Position numbers and translations under genes: made by a program. Below, one piece after another: positions 24,420 to 32,989 of a stretch of 59,241 nt of DNA. Within the stretch, counting starts at the first letter, position 1. Each line of letters opens with the position of its first letter. The notes under the pieces were generated by a model. It was not told the DNA's origin. It did not search any database and saw nothing but the letters and a program-made list of their open reading frames with translations. This DNA comes from Soonwooa sp032062245 (GTDB lineage Bacteria; Bacteroidota; Bacteroidia; Flavobacteriales; Weeksellaceae): the NCBI RefSeq assembly GCF_032062245.1, contig NZ_DAMBQF010000014.1, positions 1 to 59,241 of the forward strand, read 5' to 3'.

Positions 24420-27287
24420 CTAAATTACGATATTTATGATTTTCTTAGGCACAATAATCAATTTTTTTGGAGCTTGACTTCCCAAAAAGTTGATTACGCG
24501 CTCATCTTTTAATATTATTTCTTCAATTTCGTTAGCTGTCAAAGTGGCTGAAAGTGCTAATTTGAATTTCATTTTTCCATTAAAACTAACTGGATATTCA
24601 ATTTCATCCTCAACCAAATAGTTTTCATCTAATTCTGGAAATTTAACATATTCCACACTTTCATCATGACCTAACAGACTCCATAATTCTTCACAAATAT
24701 GCGGTGCATAAGGTGAAATAATGACAGCTAGAGGTTTCAGAATCGCTCTTTTGTTACATTTTAATTTTTGCAATTCGTTAACTGCAATCATAAATGAAGA
24801 CACCGACGTATTAAATGAGAAGTTCTCAACATCGTAGACCACCTTCTTTATTAAGGTATGCAAGACTTTATATTCCGCTTTTGTTGGCTCATCATCGCTC
24901 ACCACGAAAGTATCACCATCAAAATACAAGTTCCAGAATTTTTTCAAAAAGCCATAAACACCGCTAAGCCCCTGTGTATTCCAAGGTTTTGATTGCTCCA
25001 ACGGTCCTAAAAACATTTCGTAAAGACGAAGACAATCTGCCCCAAATTCTTCACTAATATCATCAGGATTCACCACGTTAAACTTCGACTTTGACATTTT
25101 CTCAACCTCACGTTCTGTGATATATTTTCCGTTATCTAGGATAAATTCTGCATCCGCAAATTCTGGTCTCCACATTTTGAATGCTTCGGTGTCCAGCTCG
25201 TCACTTCCGCCTTTTAACAAAGAAACATCAACGTGGATTTTCTGCGTTTTATAATCACCTGCCAAAGCTTTAGAAACAAATTGATTACTCCCATCAATTC
25301 TAAACACAAAAGCACTCATCCCTAAAATCATCCCTTGATTGATCAGTTTCTGGAAAGGTTCGTCTTGGTCAATATAACCTCTGTCTTTTAAGAACATATT
25401 CCAAAAACGAGAATACAACAAATGTCCTGTTGCATGCTCACTTCCTCCGATATACAAATCAACTTGTCCCCAATAATCCGACAATTCTTTTTTGCAGAAT
25501 ACCTCATCATCGTGCGGATCCATATATCTTAAGAAATACCAAGAGCTACCTGCCCAACCTGGCATCGTTGACAATTCTAATGGAAATACCGTTACATTAT
25601 CTATTAAATCCGTTGCAACCACTTTTTGATTCGCTTCGTCCCAAGCAAAGTCTTTAGCATTCCCTAAAGGTGGATCACCATCTTCTGTTGGCAAATATTT
25701 TTCAACTTCTGGCAAAGCCAATGGCAAAGCAGAAACCGGCAATGTGTAGGGCAAATCATTTTTAAAATAAACAGGAACTGGCTCGCCCCAATAACGCTGA
25801 CGAGAAAAAATCGCATCACGTTGTCTATAATTAATTGTAGCCTCGCCGATATTTCGTTTTACAATTTCTTCAATGATTTTAGATTTCGCTTCTTCGTAAT
25901 TTAAACCATTTAAGAAATCAGAGTTAATGCATTTTCCATCTTTTGAAGCAAAAGCTTCTTCCTGAACATTTTCGCCACCTTCAACAACTTCGATAATTTC
26001 TAAACCGAATTTCTTTGCAAATCTGTGATCGCGTTCATCATGCGCTGGAACCGCCATAACTGCGCCTGTTCCGTAACCCATCAACACATAATCCGAAATA
26101 TAAATCGGCATCTTCTTTCCTGTAAAAGGATTGATGGCGTAACTTCCTGTGAAAGCACCCGAAACCGACTTAACATCAGCCATACGATCGCGCTCTGTTT
26201 TTTTAGAAGTTTCGGCAATATAATTTTCAACTTCTGCTTTTTGAGCTTCTGTTGTAATATTTTCTACCAAAGGATTTTCTGGCGCCAACACCATAAATGT
26301 CGATCCAAAAATAGTATCAGGACGCGTTGTGAAAACTTCAATCACGTCGTCGGTTGCTGGTTGTTGGTTGTCAGAATTTTCCTGAACATCATCAACAATC
26401 AACTGAGAACCATCAATCAAAAATTTAACTTTCGCACCTTGAGATTTCCCGATCCAATATTCTTGAGAATCTTTAAGCGGCTGTGGCCAATCCAAAGTCG
26501 CAAGACCTTGCAATAATCTTTCAGAATATGCAGAAATACGCATACTCCATTGCATCATTTTCTTTTGATACACAGGAAAACCACCACGCTCAGATTTACC
26601 TCCAATAACTTCATCGTTCGCTAAAACCGTTCCTAAAGCTGGACACCAATTAACCGTTGTCTCAGCACGAAACGCCAAACGATAATTTAATAAAATATCT
26701 TGCTTATCTTCTTCCGAAGCCGCTTTCCATTCTTCTGCAGTAAAGTTTAATTCATCATTCTGATTGGCATTAAGTCCGTCTGTACCTTTTGCTTCAAAAT
26801 GTTTAATCAACGTATCAATCGATTCTGCTTTGTCCGTATCCTTATTATACCACGAATGAAATAATTGAATAAAAATCCATTGTGTCCATTTATAATAAGA
26901 TGCATCAGACGTACGAATCTCGCGACTCCAATCAAAAGAGAACCCAATCTTTTTAAGTTGCTCTTCGTAACGATTAATATTTTGCTCTGTCGTCACCGCA
27001 GGATGCTGTCCAGTTTGGATAGCATATTGCTCGGCTGGCAAACCAAAACTATCGTAACCAACAGGATGTAACACGTTGAAGCCTTGATGTCTTTTGTATC
27101 TTGCATAGATATCCGACGCAATATACCCGAGCGGATGTCCCACGTGGAGTCCTGCTCCCGATGGATAAGGGAACATATCTAATACATAAAATTTCGGCTT
27201 AGAAGTAGCGTCCGATGTTTTGTAAGTTTGGTTTTCTTCCCAATACTTCTGCCACTTCTTTTCAATCTGTTGGTGATCGTAAAACAC
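24420..27287 (-). CDS. leuS: Leucine-tRNA ligase
   Basis: Charges tRNA-Leu with leucine. The 955-residue class I synthetase has the HIGH-type motif HVGH (48-51), a full editing domain with FTTRPDTIFGSTF and GTGAVMAVPAHDERDHRFAK, and KMSKS (EKMSKSKFNVVNPDD, about residue 730). The anticodon-binding domain follows. Just before the editing-domain FTTRPD motif lies a low-complexity stretch (ENSDNQQPATDD) encoded by a GGTTG-type simple repeat, apparently an expansion. The next feature upstream is divergently transcribed. Confidence 0.97.
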   Translation of the reverse strand: MFYDHQQIEKKWQKYWEENQTYKTSDATSKPKFYVLDMFPYPSGAGLHVGHPLGYIASDIYARYKRHQGFNVLHPVGYDSFGLPAEQYAIQTGQHPAVTTEQNINRYEEQLKKIGFSFDWSREIRTSDASYYKWTQWIFIQLFHSWYNKDTDKAESIDTLIKHFEAKGTDGLNANQNDELNFTAEEWKAASEEDKQDILLNYRLAFRAETTVNWCPALGTVLANDEVIGGKSERGGFPVYQKKMMQWSMRISAYSERLLQGLATLDWPQPLKDSQEYWIGKSQGAKVKFLIDGSQLIVDDVQENSDNQQPATDDVIEVFTTRPDTIFGSTFMVLAPENPLVENITTEAQKAEVENYIAETSKKTERDRMADVKSVSGAFTGSYAINPFTGKKMPIYISDYVLMGYGTGAVMAVPAHDERDHRFAKKFGLEIIEVVEGGENVQEEAFASKDGKCINSDFLNGLNYEEAKSKIIEEIVKRNIGEATINYRQRDAIFSRQRYWGEPVPVYFKNDLPYTLPVSALPLALPEVEKYLPTEDGDPPLGNAKDFAWDEANQKVVATDLIDNVTVFPLELSTMPGWAGSSWYFLRYMDPHDDEVFCKKELSDYWGQVDLYIGGSEHATGHLLYSRFWNMFLKDRGYIDQDEPFQKLINQGMILGMSAFVFRIDGSNQFVSKALAGDYKTQKIHVDVSLLKGGSDELDTEAFKMWRPEFADAEFILDNGKYITEREVEKMSKSKFNVVNPDDISEEFGADCLRLYEMFLGPLEQSKPWNTQGLSGVYGFLKKFWNLYFDGDTFVVSDDEPTKAEYKVLHTLIKKVVYDVENFSFNTSVSSFMIAVNELQKLKCNKRAILKPLAVIISPYAPHICEELWSLLGHDESVEYVKFPELDENYLVEDEIEYPVSFNGKMKFKLALSATLTANEIEEIILKDERVINFLGSQAPKKLIIVPKKIINIVI
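26351..26374. repeat. GGTTG-type simple repeat inside leuS
   Basis: On the plus strand GGTTGCTGGTTGTTGGTTGT is an imperfect 7-base repeat. It encodes the low-complexity NQQPAT region of LeuS (about residues 304-312) at the edge of the editing domain. Confidence 0.6.
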
Positions 27288-27366
27288 TGTTAAAATATTA
27301 TTTTGTAGTTAATAATTCTATCAATCTTGGAAAACCCAAATATTAACATCTTTAAAAACGACATTG

Positions 27367-27374
27367 CAAAGATA
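27367..27374 (-). promoter_or_regulatory. Possible -7 element for leuS
   Basis: The minus strand reads TATCTTTG about 80 bases upstream of the leuS ATG. There is no TTG at the ideal spacing. A second TATCTTTG lies at 27481-27488. Confidence 0.4.
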
Positions 27375-27542
27375 TAAAATTTTAAACAATAGAAGTTTTA
27401 AAAATAATTTTTCTGGTAAAATCAAAAATTGTAGATAAGATTTTGGAAAACACTTTCGTTTTGGCTTCCAAAAAGACTTCCAAAGATAAGCATTTTAACA
27501 CATATTTAACTGCAAATAAAGTATTAAGAAAACTTAAAAACT

Positions 27543-27572
27543 TTGTTTTGGTATTTTAAAAGGCTATTTTTG
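27543..27572 (+). promoter_or_regulatory. Perfect promoter before the small secreted protein gene
   Basis: TTG (27543-27545), 19 bases, then TATTTTTG (27565-27572). The ATG of the next gene follows after five bases, so the mRNA is probably leaderless. This promoter decides the strand of the gene here. Confidence 0.8.
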
Positions 27573-27577
27573 CCCAC

Positions 27578-27931
27578 ATGCGAGTGTTTTTACAAATAAT
27601 TTTTGTGATCGGGATTTTGTTTTCGCCATGTAGCGTGAAGGCAAGTCTTTTCCAAATGACGTCGCAAAAGGAATTTAGTTTTGATAAAACCTCTCCCAAC
27701 AAAAGTAATTTTTCGGATAAGTCAACTTGTGACACCCAAAATTTAAAAACCAAAACAAAAGTCAAATTTGTTCTTGACCAAGCTTTAGCAAATGATTTTT
27801 TCAGTTTTAAAAACATTGAAGATTTCATTTTTAAAACTAAAGAAAAGACCGCTTTTGTCATTCGCGAGCGCGTCCAAGAGCGACTCTTCCTACTCTATTC
27901 TCAACTCAAAATTGCAATTATTTTTAAATAA
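27578..27931 (+). CDS. Small exported protein, unknown function
   Basis: A 117-residue protein with a clear N-terminal signal or anchor (MRVFLQIIFVIGILFSPCSV). The rest is polar and Lys/Phe-rich, ending in a second hydrophobic-basic segment (RLFLLYSQLKIAIIFK). No domain is recognised. An open frame on the opposite strand (27556-27861) is rejected because the promoter points this way. The DoxD-like gene follows after 42 bases, so the two are probably one transcript. Confidence 0.6.
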   Translation: MRVFLQIIFVIGILFSPCSVKASLFQMTSQKEFSFDKTSPNKSNFSDKSTCDTQNLKTKTKVKFVLDQALANDFFSFKNIEDFIFKTKEKTAFVIRERVQERLFLLYSQLKIAIIFK

Positions 27932-27973
27932 ACTTTCACGTCAAAAATTTATTTAAAATCAAATATTGCAATA

Positions 27974-28939
27974 ATGAACAAAACAATCATCAATGCTTTT
28001 CCTAACGCAGGATTAGCGCTCCGCCTTGTAATTGGCTGGACATATTTTTCCGCTTTTTGGAGGCGATTAATTTTAGAAAACAAACTAGATCCAGAAGTTC
28101 CTGGCTACATCGGTGAAAAATTTAATCATTTTCTTCCGAATGCACTTTTTATAAAACCTTTAATAGAATACCTCGTAAGCAATCCCGAAATTCTACTGAC
28201 AAAAATGTGGATTTTCACGATTGTTGAGGGATTTGTCGGCTTATTTTTAATGATAGGTTACAAAACCCGAATCAACAGTCTTATCGTTATGTCGTTAGCT
28301 TTAGGAATTCTCCTTGGCTCTGGCTGGATTGGTACAACTTGCCTCGACGAATGGCAAATTGGCGTTTTGGGAATTGCAGGAGGATTCACACTTTTCCACT
28401 TGGGTGGCGGCAAAATTTCGATTGATGGACTTTCAAAGAATTTTGTTTTAAACGAGACTCAATTTAATGAAAAGCTCAATCTAAAATTCTACACGCCTTT
28501 TTTAGTCATCAGTTTTTTAATATTTGGATTGACACTTTATACTAATCAAGTTTTCCACGGTGGCGTCTATGGCGATCTTCACAACAAATCGGTCAAGCCA
28601 AAATTGGAAATCACAAATCTTAAACAAGATAAAAACCAAGTTAGCTTCGATGTGATGAGATTTGAAGGTGCCGATGTCTATGGTTCTTTTTTAATAGGAA
28701 TTGATTTTTTGGATCAAAATGGAAACAACGTCAAAAGTCTAGGCATGGAAGATTTGAGCAAGTTTAACAAACAACAAATTAAAAATTATTATGTTGCGAA
28801 AATCAAACCTCACAAACACAGCCTACTTCTACCTTTGGGCGCAAAAGCAAATTTAAATTTCGAAATCGATCAAATTGTCCACGAAATCGCCTTAACCGAC
28901 ATCAGCGGAATAACTTGGAAAGCTAAAATACAAGAATAA
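27974..28939 (+). CDS. TQO small-subunit DoxD-type membrane protein
   Basis: A 321-residue membrane protein resembling the DoxD subunit of archaeal thiosulfate:quinone oxidoreductase and the DoxX group. The first 170 residues carry about four helices with NAGLALRLVIGWTYFSAFWR, MLIGYKTRINSLIVMS-like segments and LGSGWIGTTCLDEWQIG. A C-terminal part (from about residue 200) looks like an extracytoplasmic DoxA-type domain, so this may be a DoxD-DoxA fusion. Thiosulfate oxidation in this organism is not implied; the family is broadly used in thiol and redox roles. It ends at a strong terminator. Confidence 0.75.
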   Translation: MNKTIINAFPNAGLALRLVIGWTYFSAFWRRLILENKLDPEVPGYIGEKFNHFLPNALFIKPLIEYLVSNPEILLTKMWIFTIVEGFVGLFLMIGYKTRINSLIVMSLALGILLGSGWIGTTCLDEWQIGVLGIAGGFTLFHLGGGKISIDGLSKNFVLNETQFNEKLNLKFYTPFLVISFLIFGLTLYTNQVFHGGVYGDLHNKSVKPKLEITNLKQDKNQVSFDVMRFEGADVYGSFLIGIDFLDQNGNNVKSLGMEDLSKFNKQQIKNYYVAKIKPHKHSLLLPLGAKANLNFEIDQIVHEIALTDISGITWKAKIQE

Positions 28940-28942
28940 ATT

Positions 28943-28965
28943 AAGAGCCGAAAGGCTCTTTTTGT
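28943..28965 (+). terminator. Terminator after the DoxD-type gene
   Basis: AAGAGCC/GGCTCTT form a 7-bp stem with a GAAA tetraloop, followed by Ts. Confidence 0.88.
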
Positions 28966-28976
28966 TGTAGTATTGT

Positions 28977-28984
28977 TAAATTTG
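28977..28984 (+). promoter_or_regulatory. -7 element for the glycosyltransferase gene
   Basis: TAAATTTG lies 13 bases before the ATG at 28998, right after the preceding terminator. The leader is short. Confidence 0.6.
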
Positions 28985-28997
28985 CAAAAAACACAAA

Positions 28998-29750
28998 ATG
29001 CCAGAAGTTTCGATTATTACGCCGAGTTACAATACTGAAAAATATATTCAGGAAACGATTAGTTCGGTTTTATCACAGACTTTGACGGATTGGGAATGGA
29101 TTATCACGGACGATAAATCTTCGGACAAAACCACCGAAATCATCGAACAGCACAAAGATTCGCGCATCATTTTAATAAAAGCTGAGAAAAATGGCGGCGC
29201 AGGTCATGCCCGTAATTTATCCCTCGAGAAAGCTTCTGGACGTTTTATCACATTTCTTGATGCCGATGACTTTTGGGAACCCAACTTTCTTGAAGAAATG
29301 GTCAACTTCATGAAAAAAGAAAAAGCCGAAATCGCTTATTCTAATTATGCACGTTGCAATGAAGATTTAACTCCTCAGATTGAAGACTTCAAAGCAGATA
29401 AAGTGGTGACATTTAACAATCTTTTGAAAACCTGTCGATTGTCTCTTTTATCGTCCATGTACGATTCTGCGCGTGTTGGTAAAGAATATTTTCCCGAAGG
29501 TAGCAAACGTGAAGATCATGTGATGTGGCTCAATCTTTTAAAAAAAATCCCCGAAGGAAAGCCACTTCCGAAAACCATGGCAAAATACAGAATGCACCAA
29601 AGTAGCGTTTCTCGAAACAAAAAAAACATCATCAAAGACCAATATTTGGTTTACAAAGATCACATGAAATATTCTACGATTAAATCTTTGTATTACACCG
29701 CTAACTGGGCATTAAACGGCTTTATGAAGTATTCAAAGCTATTTAATTAA
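28998..29750 (+). CDS. Family 2 glycosyltransferase
   Basis: A 250-residue GT-A enzyme that transfers a nucleotide-activated sugar, probably in lipopolysaccharide or other envelope glycan synthesis. It shows VSIITPSYNTEKYIQETISS at the N-terminus, DWEWIITDDKSSDKT (nucleotide site) and the DxD-type metal site FLDADDFWEP near residues 89-98; REDHVMWLNLL is the usual catalytic-base region. The acceptor is unknown. It converges on waaA with only two bases between the stop codons and no terminator in between. Confidence 0.88.
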   Translation: MPEVSIITPSYNTEKYIQETISSVLSQTLTDWEWIITDDKSSDKTTEIIEQHKDSRIILIKAEKNGGAGHARNLSLEKASGRFITFLDADDFWEPNFLEEMVNFMKKEKAEIAYSNYARCNEDLTPQIEDFKADKVVTFNNLLKTCRLSLLSSMYDSARVGKEYFPEGSKREDHVMWLNLLKKIPEGKPLPKTMAKYRMHQSSVSRNKKNIIKDQYLVYKDHMKYSTIKSLYYTANWALNGFMKYSKLFN

Positions 29751-29752
29751 AA

Positions 29753-31024
29753 TTAAACAACTGTCTTTTCGGGAAAGAAACTTAAAATTTTAGCAAGAAT
29801 TTTCTTAGTCGCATATGGCTGAGATTCGACAAAGAACTTTGCATTTTCGGACATTTCTTTTAAAGTCGATACTTCATCAATTGGTGTACGATTTGCGCTT
29901 TTAATCAATTCTTCGATATAACCTGCCATCGCAAATTCGTCAGAAAAATTTTTACCGCCATTCATCTTTATTAAAGCATCAGCTTCTGGATTCTTTTTGT
30001 ATTGATCTCCAAAAAACACAGGAATTCCGAACGCCGCAGCTTCCAAAATATTATGAAGTCCCGCACTGTGAAAACCGCCACCAACAACTGCTAAAGTCGC
30101 ATAAGAATATAATTTTGACAACAAACCAATACTGTCAATAATTAAAACATTGCTTTCTAGATCAGTCCTTTCGTTAATTTCGCTATACAATAAAGCTTGA
30201 GGAAATAGTAATCTGAGATGTGGAACACGCTTCAAATCATGCGGCGCAATAATCAACTTGGTTTTAGGAAGTTTTTTATGTAAAACTTGCGCTGCTTTTT
30301 CCTCGGCATCCCAAGAACTTCCCAGCACAATACTTCTTCTATTAAAAACATATTCAGAAATAAAAGGTACGTGATTATCTCGATTTTTTAGTTGCTTAAC
30401 ACGATCAAATCGCGTATCGCCAGTTACAGAAGATTGATTTATCCCAACACTTTTCGCCAAAGCAGAACTCCCAACAGTCTGATGAAACGCCCAATCTAGA
30501 CAAGTCTTCAACTGTTTTGAAAACCAACCGCCATACATTTTGAAAAAAACTTGGCCTTCATAAAACAAAGCCGAAACAACAAATATTTTGGTATTTTTTG
30601 ATTTTAAAGCTCGAAGTAAATGATACCAATAATCATATTTAACAGTAAAGAAAATCTTAACATCCATCGCATTAACCAACTTTTGCATCGTTGATTTTCT
30701 ATCAAACGGGAGATAAATAATAAGATCTGCGATATTCTCTTTTTTAATTACATTTTCATAGCCCGAAGGTGAGAAAAAACTGATAAGAATTTTAGAATCT
30801 GGAAACTCCGTTTTCAATTGTTCCAAAACTGGTAAACCTTGCTCATACTCGCCCAAACTTGCAGCATGCATCCAAATGACCGACTTGCCATTTAATTGAC
30901 TTTGCACAGAGTCAATCGCGGTATTTCGACCAAGCAAACCTTTTCTAGCTTTTGCATTAAACATTGCAAACAGCTTAAAAACGATAATAAAAACCTCTAT
31001 GAATATGGAATACAGAACTGCCAT
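29753..31024 (-). CDS. waaA: 3-deoxy-D-manno-octulosonic acid (Kdo) transferase
   Basis: Adds Kdo from CMP-Kdo to lipid IVA during lipid A-core assembly at the inner membrane. The product is a GT-B enzyme with an N-terminal membrane segment (AVLYSIFIEVFIIVFKLF), the family motif IWMHAASLGEYEQGLP and a C-terminal domain with VVGGGFHSAGLHNILEAAAF. The frame is open to a TTG at 31051, but a TACTTTTG element covers that TTG (31049-31056), so the ATG at 31024 is the likely start (423 residues). Confidence 0.92.
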   Translation of the reverse strand: MAVLYSIFIEVFIIVFKLFAMFNAKARKGLLGRNTAIDSVQSQLNGKSVIWMHAASLGEYEQGLPVLEQLKTEFPDSKILISFFSPSGYENVIKKENIADLIIYLPFDRKSTMQKLVNAMDVKIFFTVKYDYWYHLLRALKSKNTKIFVVSALFYEGQVFFKMYGGWFSKQLKTCLDWAFHQTVGSSALAKSVGINQSSVTGDTRFDRVKQLKNRDNHVPFISEYVFNRRSIVLGSSWDAEEKAAQVLHKKLPKTKLIIAPHDLKRVPHLRLLFPQALLYSEINERTDLESNVLIIDSIGLLSKLYSYATLAVVGGGFHSAGLHNILEAAAFGIPVFFGDQYKKNPEADALIKMNGGKNFSDEFAMAGYIEELIKSANRTPIDEVSTLKEMSENAKFFVESQPYATKKILAKILSFFPEKTVV

Positions 31025-31048
31025 TTTTATAATAATACTTACAGTTTT

Positions 31049-31056
31049 CAAAAGTA
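31049..31056 (-). promoter_or_regulatory. -7 element for waaA
   Basis: The minus strand reads TACTTTTG. It overlaps the upstream TTG of the open frame and lies 24 bases before the ATG at 31024, so it decides the start. Confidence 0.55.
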
Positions 31057-31134
31057 AACAATTTAGAAAAAGCGTCTAGAACTTAGTTAAAGAAATTATG
31101 CTAATAAATTTTTAAAATAATTTTCAAAAATGAT

Positions 31135-31164
31135 TTGCGACAACAAATAAAAGTCTTATATTTG
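31135..31164 (+). promoter_or_regulatory. rpmH promoter, perfect consensus
   Basis: TTG (31135-31137), 19 bases, TATATTTG (31157-31164). The rpmH ATG is 44 bases downstream. Confidence 0.85.
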
Positions 31165-31208
31165 CAATCTGAAAATCAAAAGATAATTACGAACTAAATA
31201 TATTAGTG

Positions 31209-31367
31209 ATGAGTAAAAGAACATTCCAACCATCGGAAAGAAAGAGAAGAAACAAACACGGTTTCAGAGAAAGAATGTCTACACCTAACGGTAGAAGAGT
31301 ATTAGCAGCTAGAAGAGCAAAAGGCAGAAAGAGTTTAACTGTAAGTGCTGCACGCGCTAAGAGATAA
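31209..31367 (+). CDS. rpmH: 50S ribosomal protein L34
   Basis: A very basic 52-residue ribosomal protein of the large subunit. It begins MSKRTFQPSERKRRNKHGFR and ends SLTVSAARAKR; RMSTPNGRRVLAARRAKGR is the family core. It has its own perfect promoter and terminator, so it is a single-gene unit. The usual partner rnpA is not next to it; here it lies between waaA and ftsE. Confidence 0.97.
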   Translation: MSKRTFQPSERKRRNKHGFRERMSTPNGRRVLAARRAKGRKSLTVSAARAKR

Positions 31368-31391
31368 TTCTTAAATTATTACATACAAATC

Positions 31392-31424
31392 ATGCTTGAG
31401 AGTAATGTCTTTCAAGCATTTTTT
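31392..31424 (+). terminator. Terminator after rpmH
   Basis: ATGCTTGA/TCAAGCAT arms around a 12-base loop, followed by six Ts. Confidence 0.85.
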
Positions 31425-31527
31425 GTTGTTAAAAAATGATAAAAATTAAGTCTATCCTAAAAGTTTTCCTTATTTTTGAGATAATATTCGACTGCTGTCG
31501 AAAACTTAATCCACAAGATTTTTAACT

Positions 31528-32238
31528 ATGCCACACAGACACGAAAGCGGAGAAAACATTATCAATCTTGACAATGCTAAAATTGTACAAAAGAACTTTA
31601 CGGTTCTTAACAACGTTAATCTCCATATCCAAAAAGGAAAATTCTGTTACCTTATCGGAAAAACTGGTGCTGGAAAAAGTTCTTTATTAAAAGTACTTTA
31701 CGGACATCTTCCATTACAAGGCGGAAAAGGAGAAGTTGCAGGATTTGACTTAGCAAAACTTCGTCAATCCGACATCCCCAACCTTAGAAGAAAACTAGGA
31801 ATCGTCTTTCAAGATTTTCAACTTTTGACAGATAGAAATATTGAAAAAAACCTCTTGTTTGTACTACAAGCGACAGGTTGGTCAGACAAAATAAGAATGG
31901 AAGATCGCATCAACGAAGTCCTTTCTAGCGTTGGTATGAAAACCAAAAAACACAAAATGCCACACCAACTTTCTGGTGGCGAGCAACAACGTGTGGCAAT
32001 TGCTAGAGCTTTGCTAAATCACCCAGAATTAATCCTTGCGGATGAGCCAACAGGAAACCTAGACCCTGAAACATCAAACGACATTATGACTTTGTTAAAA
32101 AATGTGGCGACAGAAAATAATTGCGCCGTGGTGATGGCAACGCATGATTATCACATGATTCAGAATTTCCCAGGAGAAGCTATCCGTTGCGAAAATGGAC
32201 AAGTTAGCGTACTTGACACCGCAGAATTGTTTGAGTAA
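31528..32238 (+). CDS. ftsE: Cell-division ABC ATPase FtsE
   Basis: The ATPase that with FtsX controls septal cell-wall hydrolases. The 236-residue protein has Walker A GKTGAGKS (44-51), a Q-loop in VFQDFQLL, the signature LSGGEQQRVAIARAL (about 150-164), Walker B LILADEPTGNLD and the H-loop MATHDYHM. ftsX is not adjacent. LolD/MacB-type ATPases are close relatives, so FtsE is the favoured but not the only reading. It ends at a bidirectional terminator. Confidence 0.85.
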   Translation: MPHRHESGENIINLDNAKIVQKNFTVLNNVNLHIQKGKFCYLIGKTGAGKSSLLKVLYGHLPLQGGKGEVAGFDLAKLRQSDIPNLRRKLGIVFQDFQLLTDRNIEKNLLFVLQATGWSDKIRMEDRINEVLSSVGMKTKKHKMPHQLSGGEQQRVAIARALLNHPELILADEPTGNLDPETSNDIMTLLKNVATENNCAVVMATHDYHMIQNFPGEAIRCENGQVSVLDTAELFE

Positions 32239-32258
32239 AAATTCAAATATTATAAAAC

Positions 32259-32287
32259 TAAAAAAGCACCATTTGGTGCTTTTTTTA
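32259..32287. terminator. Bidirectional terminator between ftsE and the methyltransferase gene
   Basis: AAAAAGCACC/GGTGCTTTTT form a perfect stem with an ATTT loop. The methyltransferase stop codon (32285-32287) lies in its T run. It serves both convergent genes. Confidence 0.9.
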
Positions 32288-32986
32288 TGACTTGAAAAGA
32301 TGAAAATCTTTCGTAAATTCTAGATATTGGTCAGAATATTGACGAGGTGATTTTTCAACAACAAATTCTTCTACAATACAACGATCGACCTCCGATTTAG
32401 AAAAAGATAAAATCACACGTCGCACTTCCCCATCCTCAATTCCTCTTATCGAAACTTTTCGTTTAAGATGTAAATTTTCCTTTTCGCAGAGGGCAATTAA
32501 GTCATTTTCTTCTCGAGCAGGGATAATCACCGCCAAAACACCAAATTCGGATAAAATAGCATTTGATGTTTTAATTAAATCTCCAAAACCCAACTCAATT
32601 TTTTGTCGAGCTAAGACATCTTTACAGGAATCATTAGCTTCAAAATAAGGTGGATTAGAAAATACAAAATCAACTTTTTCAGCAACATCAAAATTTTTGA
32701 AATCCGCTCGTTGCGACTTCAATCGATTTGAAAAAGGCGAAGCATTAAAATTAGCTTGTGCAATTTCTACCGCTTTTTCGTTAATATCTAAAGCTAAAAC
32801 ATGAAGTTCTGGAAAACGTTGCGCCAACATCAAAGAGATAACGCCAGTCCCTGTACCAACTTCCAAAGCCGTTTTAGCATCTTTTGGATTCGCTAAAGCA
32901 CCCAACAACACCGCATCTGTACCAACTCTAAAAACCGCTTCATCCTGAATGATATCAAATTGTTGGAATCTAAAAACCTTCATCAT
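32285..32986 (-). CDS. tRNA1(Val) (adenine-37 N6)-methyltransferase family protein
   Basis: An SAM-dependent N6-adenine methyltransferase of the TrmN6/YfiC family. The 233-residue protein has the SAM-binding motif ALEVGTGTGVISLMLA (about 41-56), the acidic loop ALDINEKAVE and the catalytic NPPY (FSNPPYFE near 110). The start MMKVFRFQQFDIIQDEAVFR is family-typical. It is last in the ribE-histidine kinase-methyltransferase run, 3 bases after the kinase. Confidence 0.88.
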   Translation of the reverse strand: MMKVFRFQQFDIIQDEAVFRVGTDAVLLGALANPKDAKTALEVGTGTGVISLMLAQRFPELHVLALDINEKAVEIAQANFNASPFSNRLKSQRADFKNFDVAEKVDFVFSNPPYFEANDSCKDVLARQKIELGFGDLIKTSNAILSEFGVLAVIIPAREENDLIALCEKENLHLKRKVSIRGIEDGEVRRVILSFSKSEVDRCIVEEFVVEKSPRQYSDQYLEFTKDFHLFKS

Positions 32987-32989
32987 ACA

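Noticed and set aside
26025..26516. 163-codon plus-strand frame inside leuS
   Set aside because: It lies fully opposite the conserved editing domain of LeuS, has a Cys/Arg/Asn-rich composition and no promoter.
27556..27861. Minus-strand open frame of 101 codons opposite the small secreted protein
   Set aside because: A perfect plus-strand promoter and a signal peptide on the other strand make it a shadow frame.
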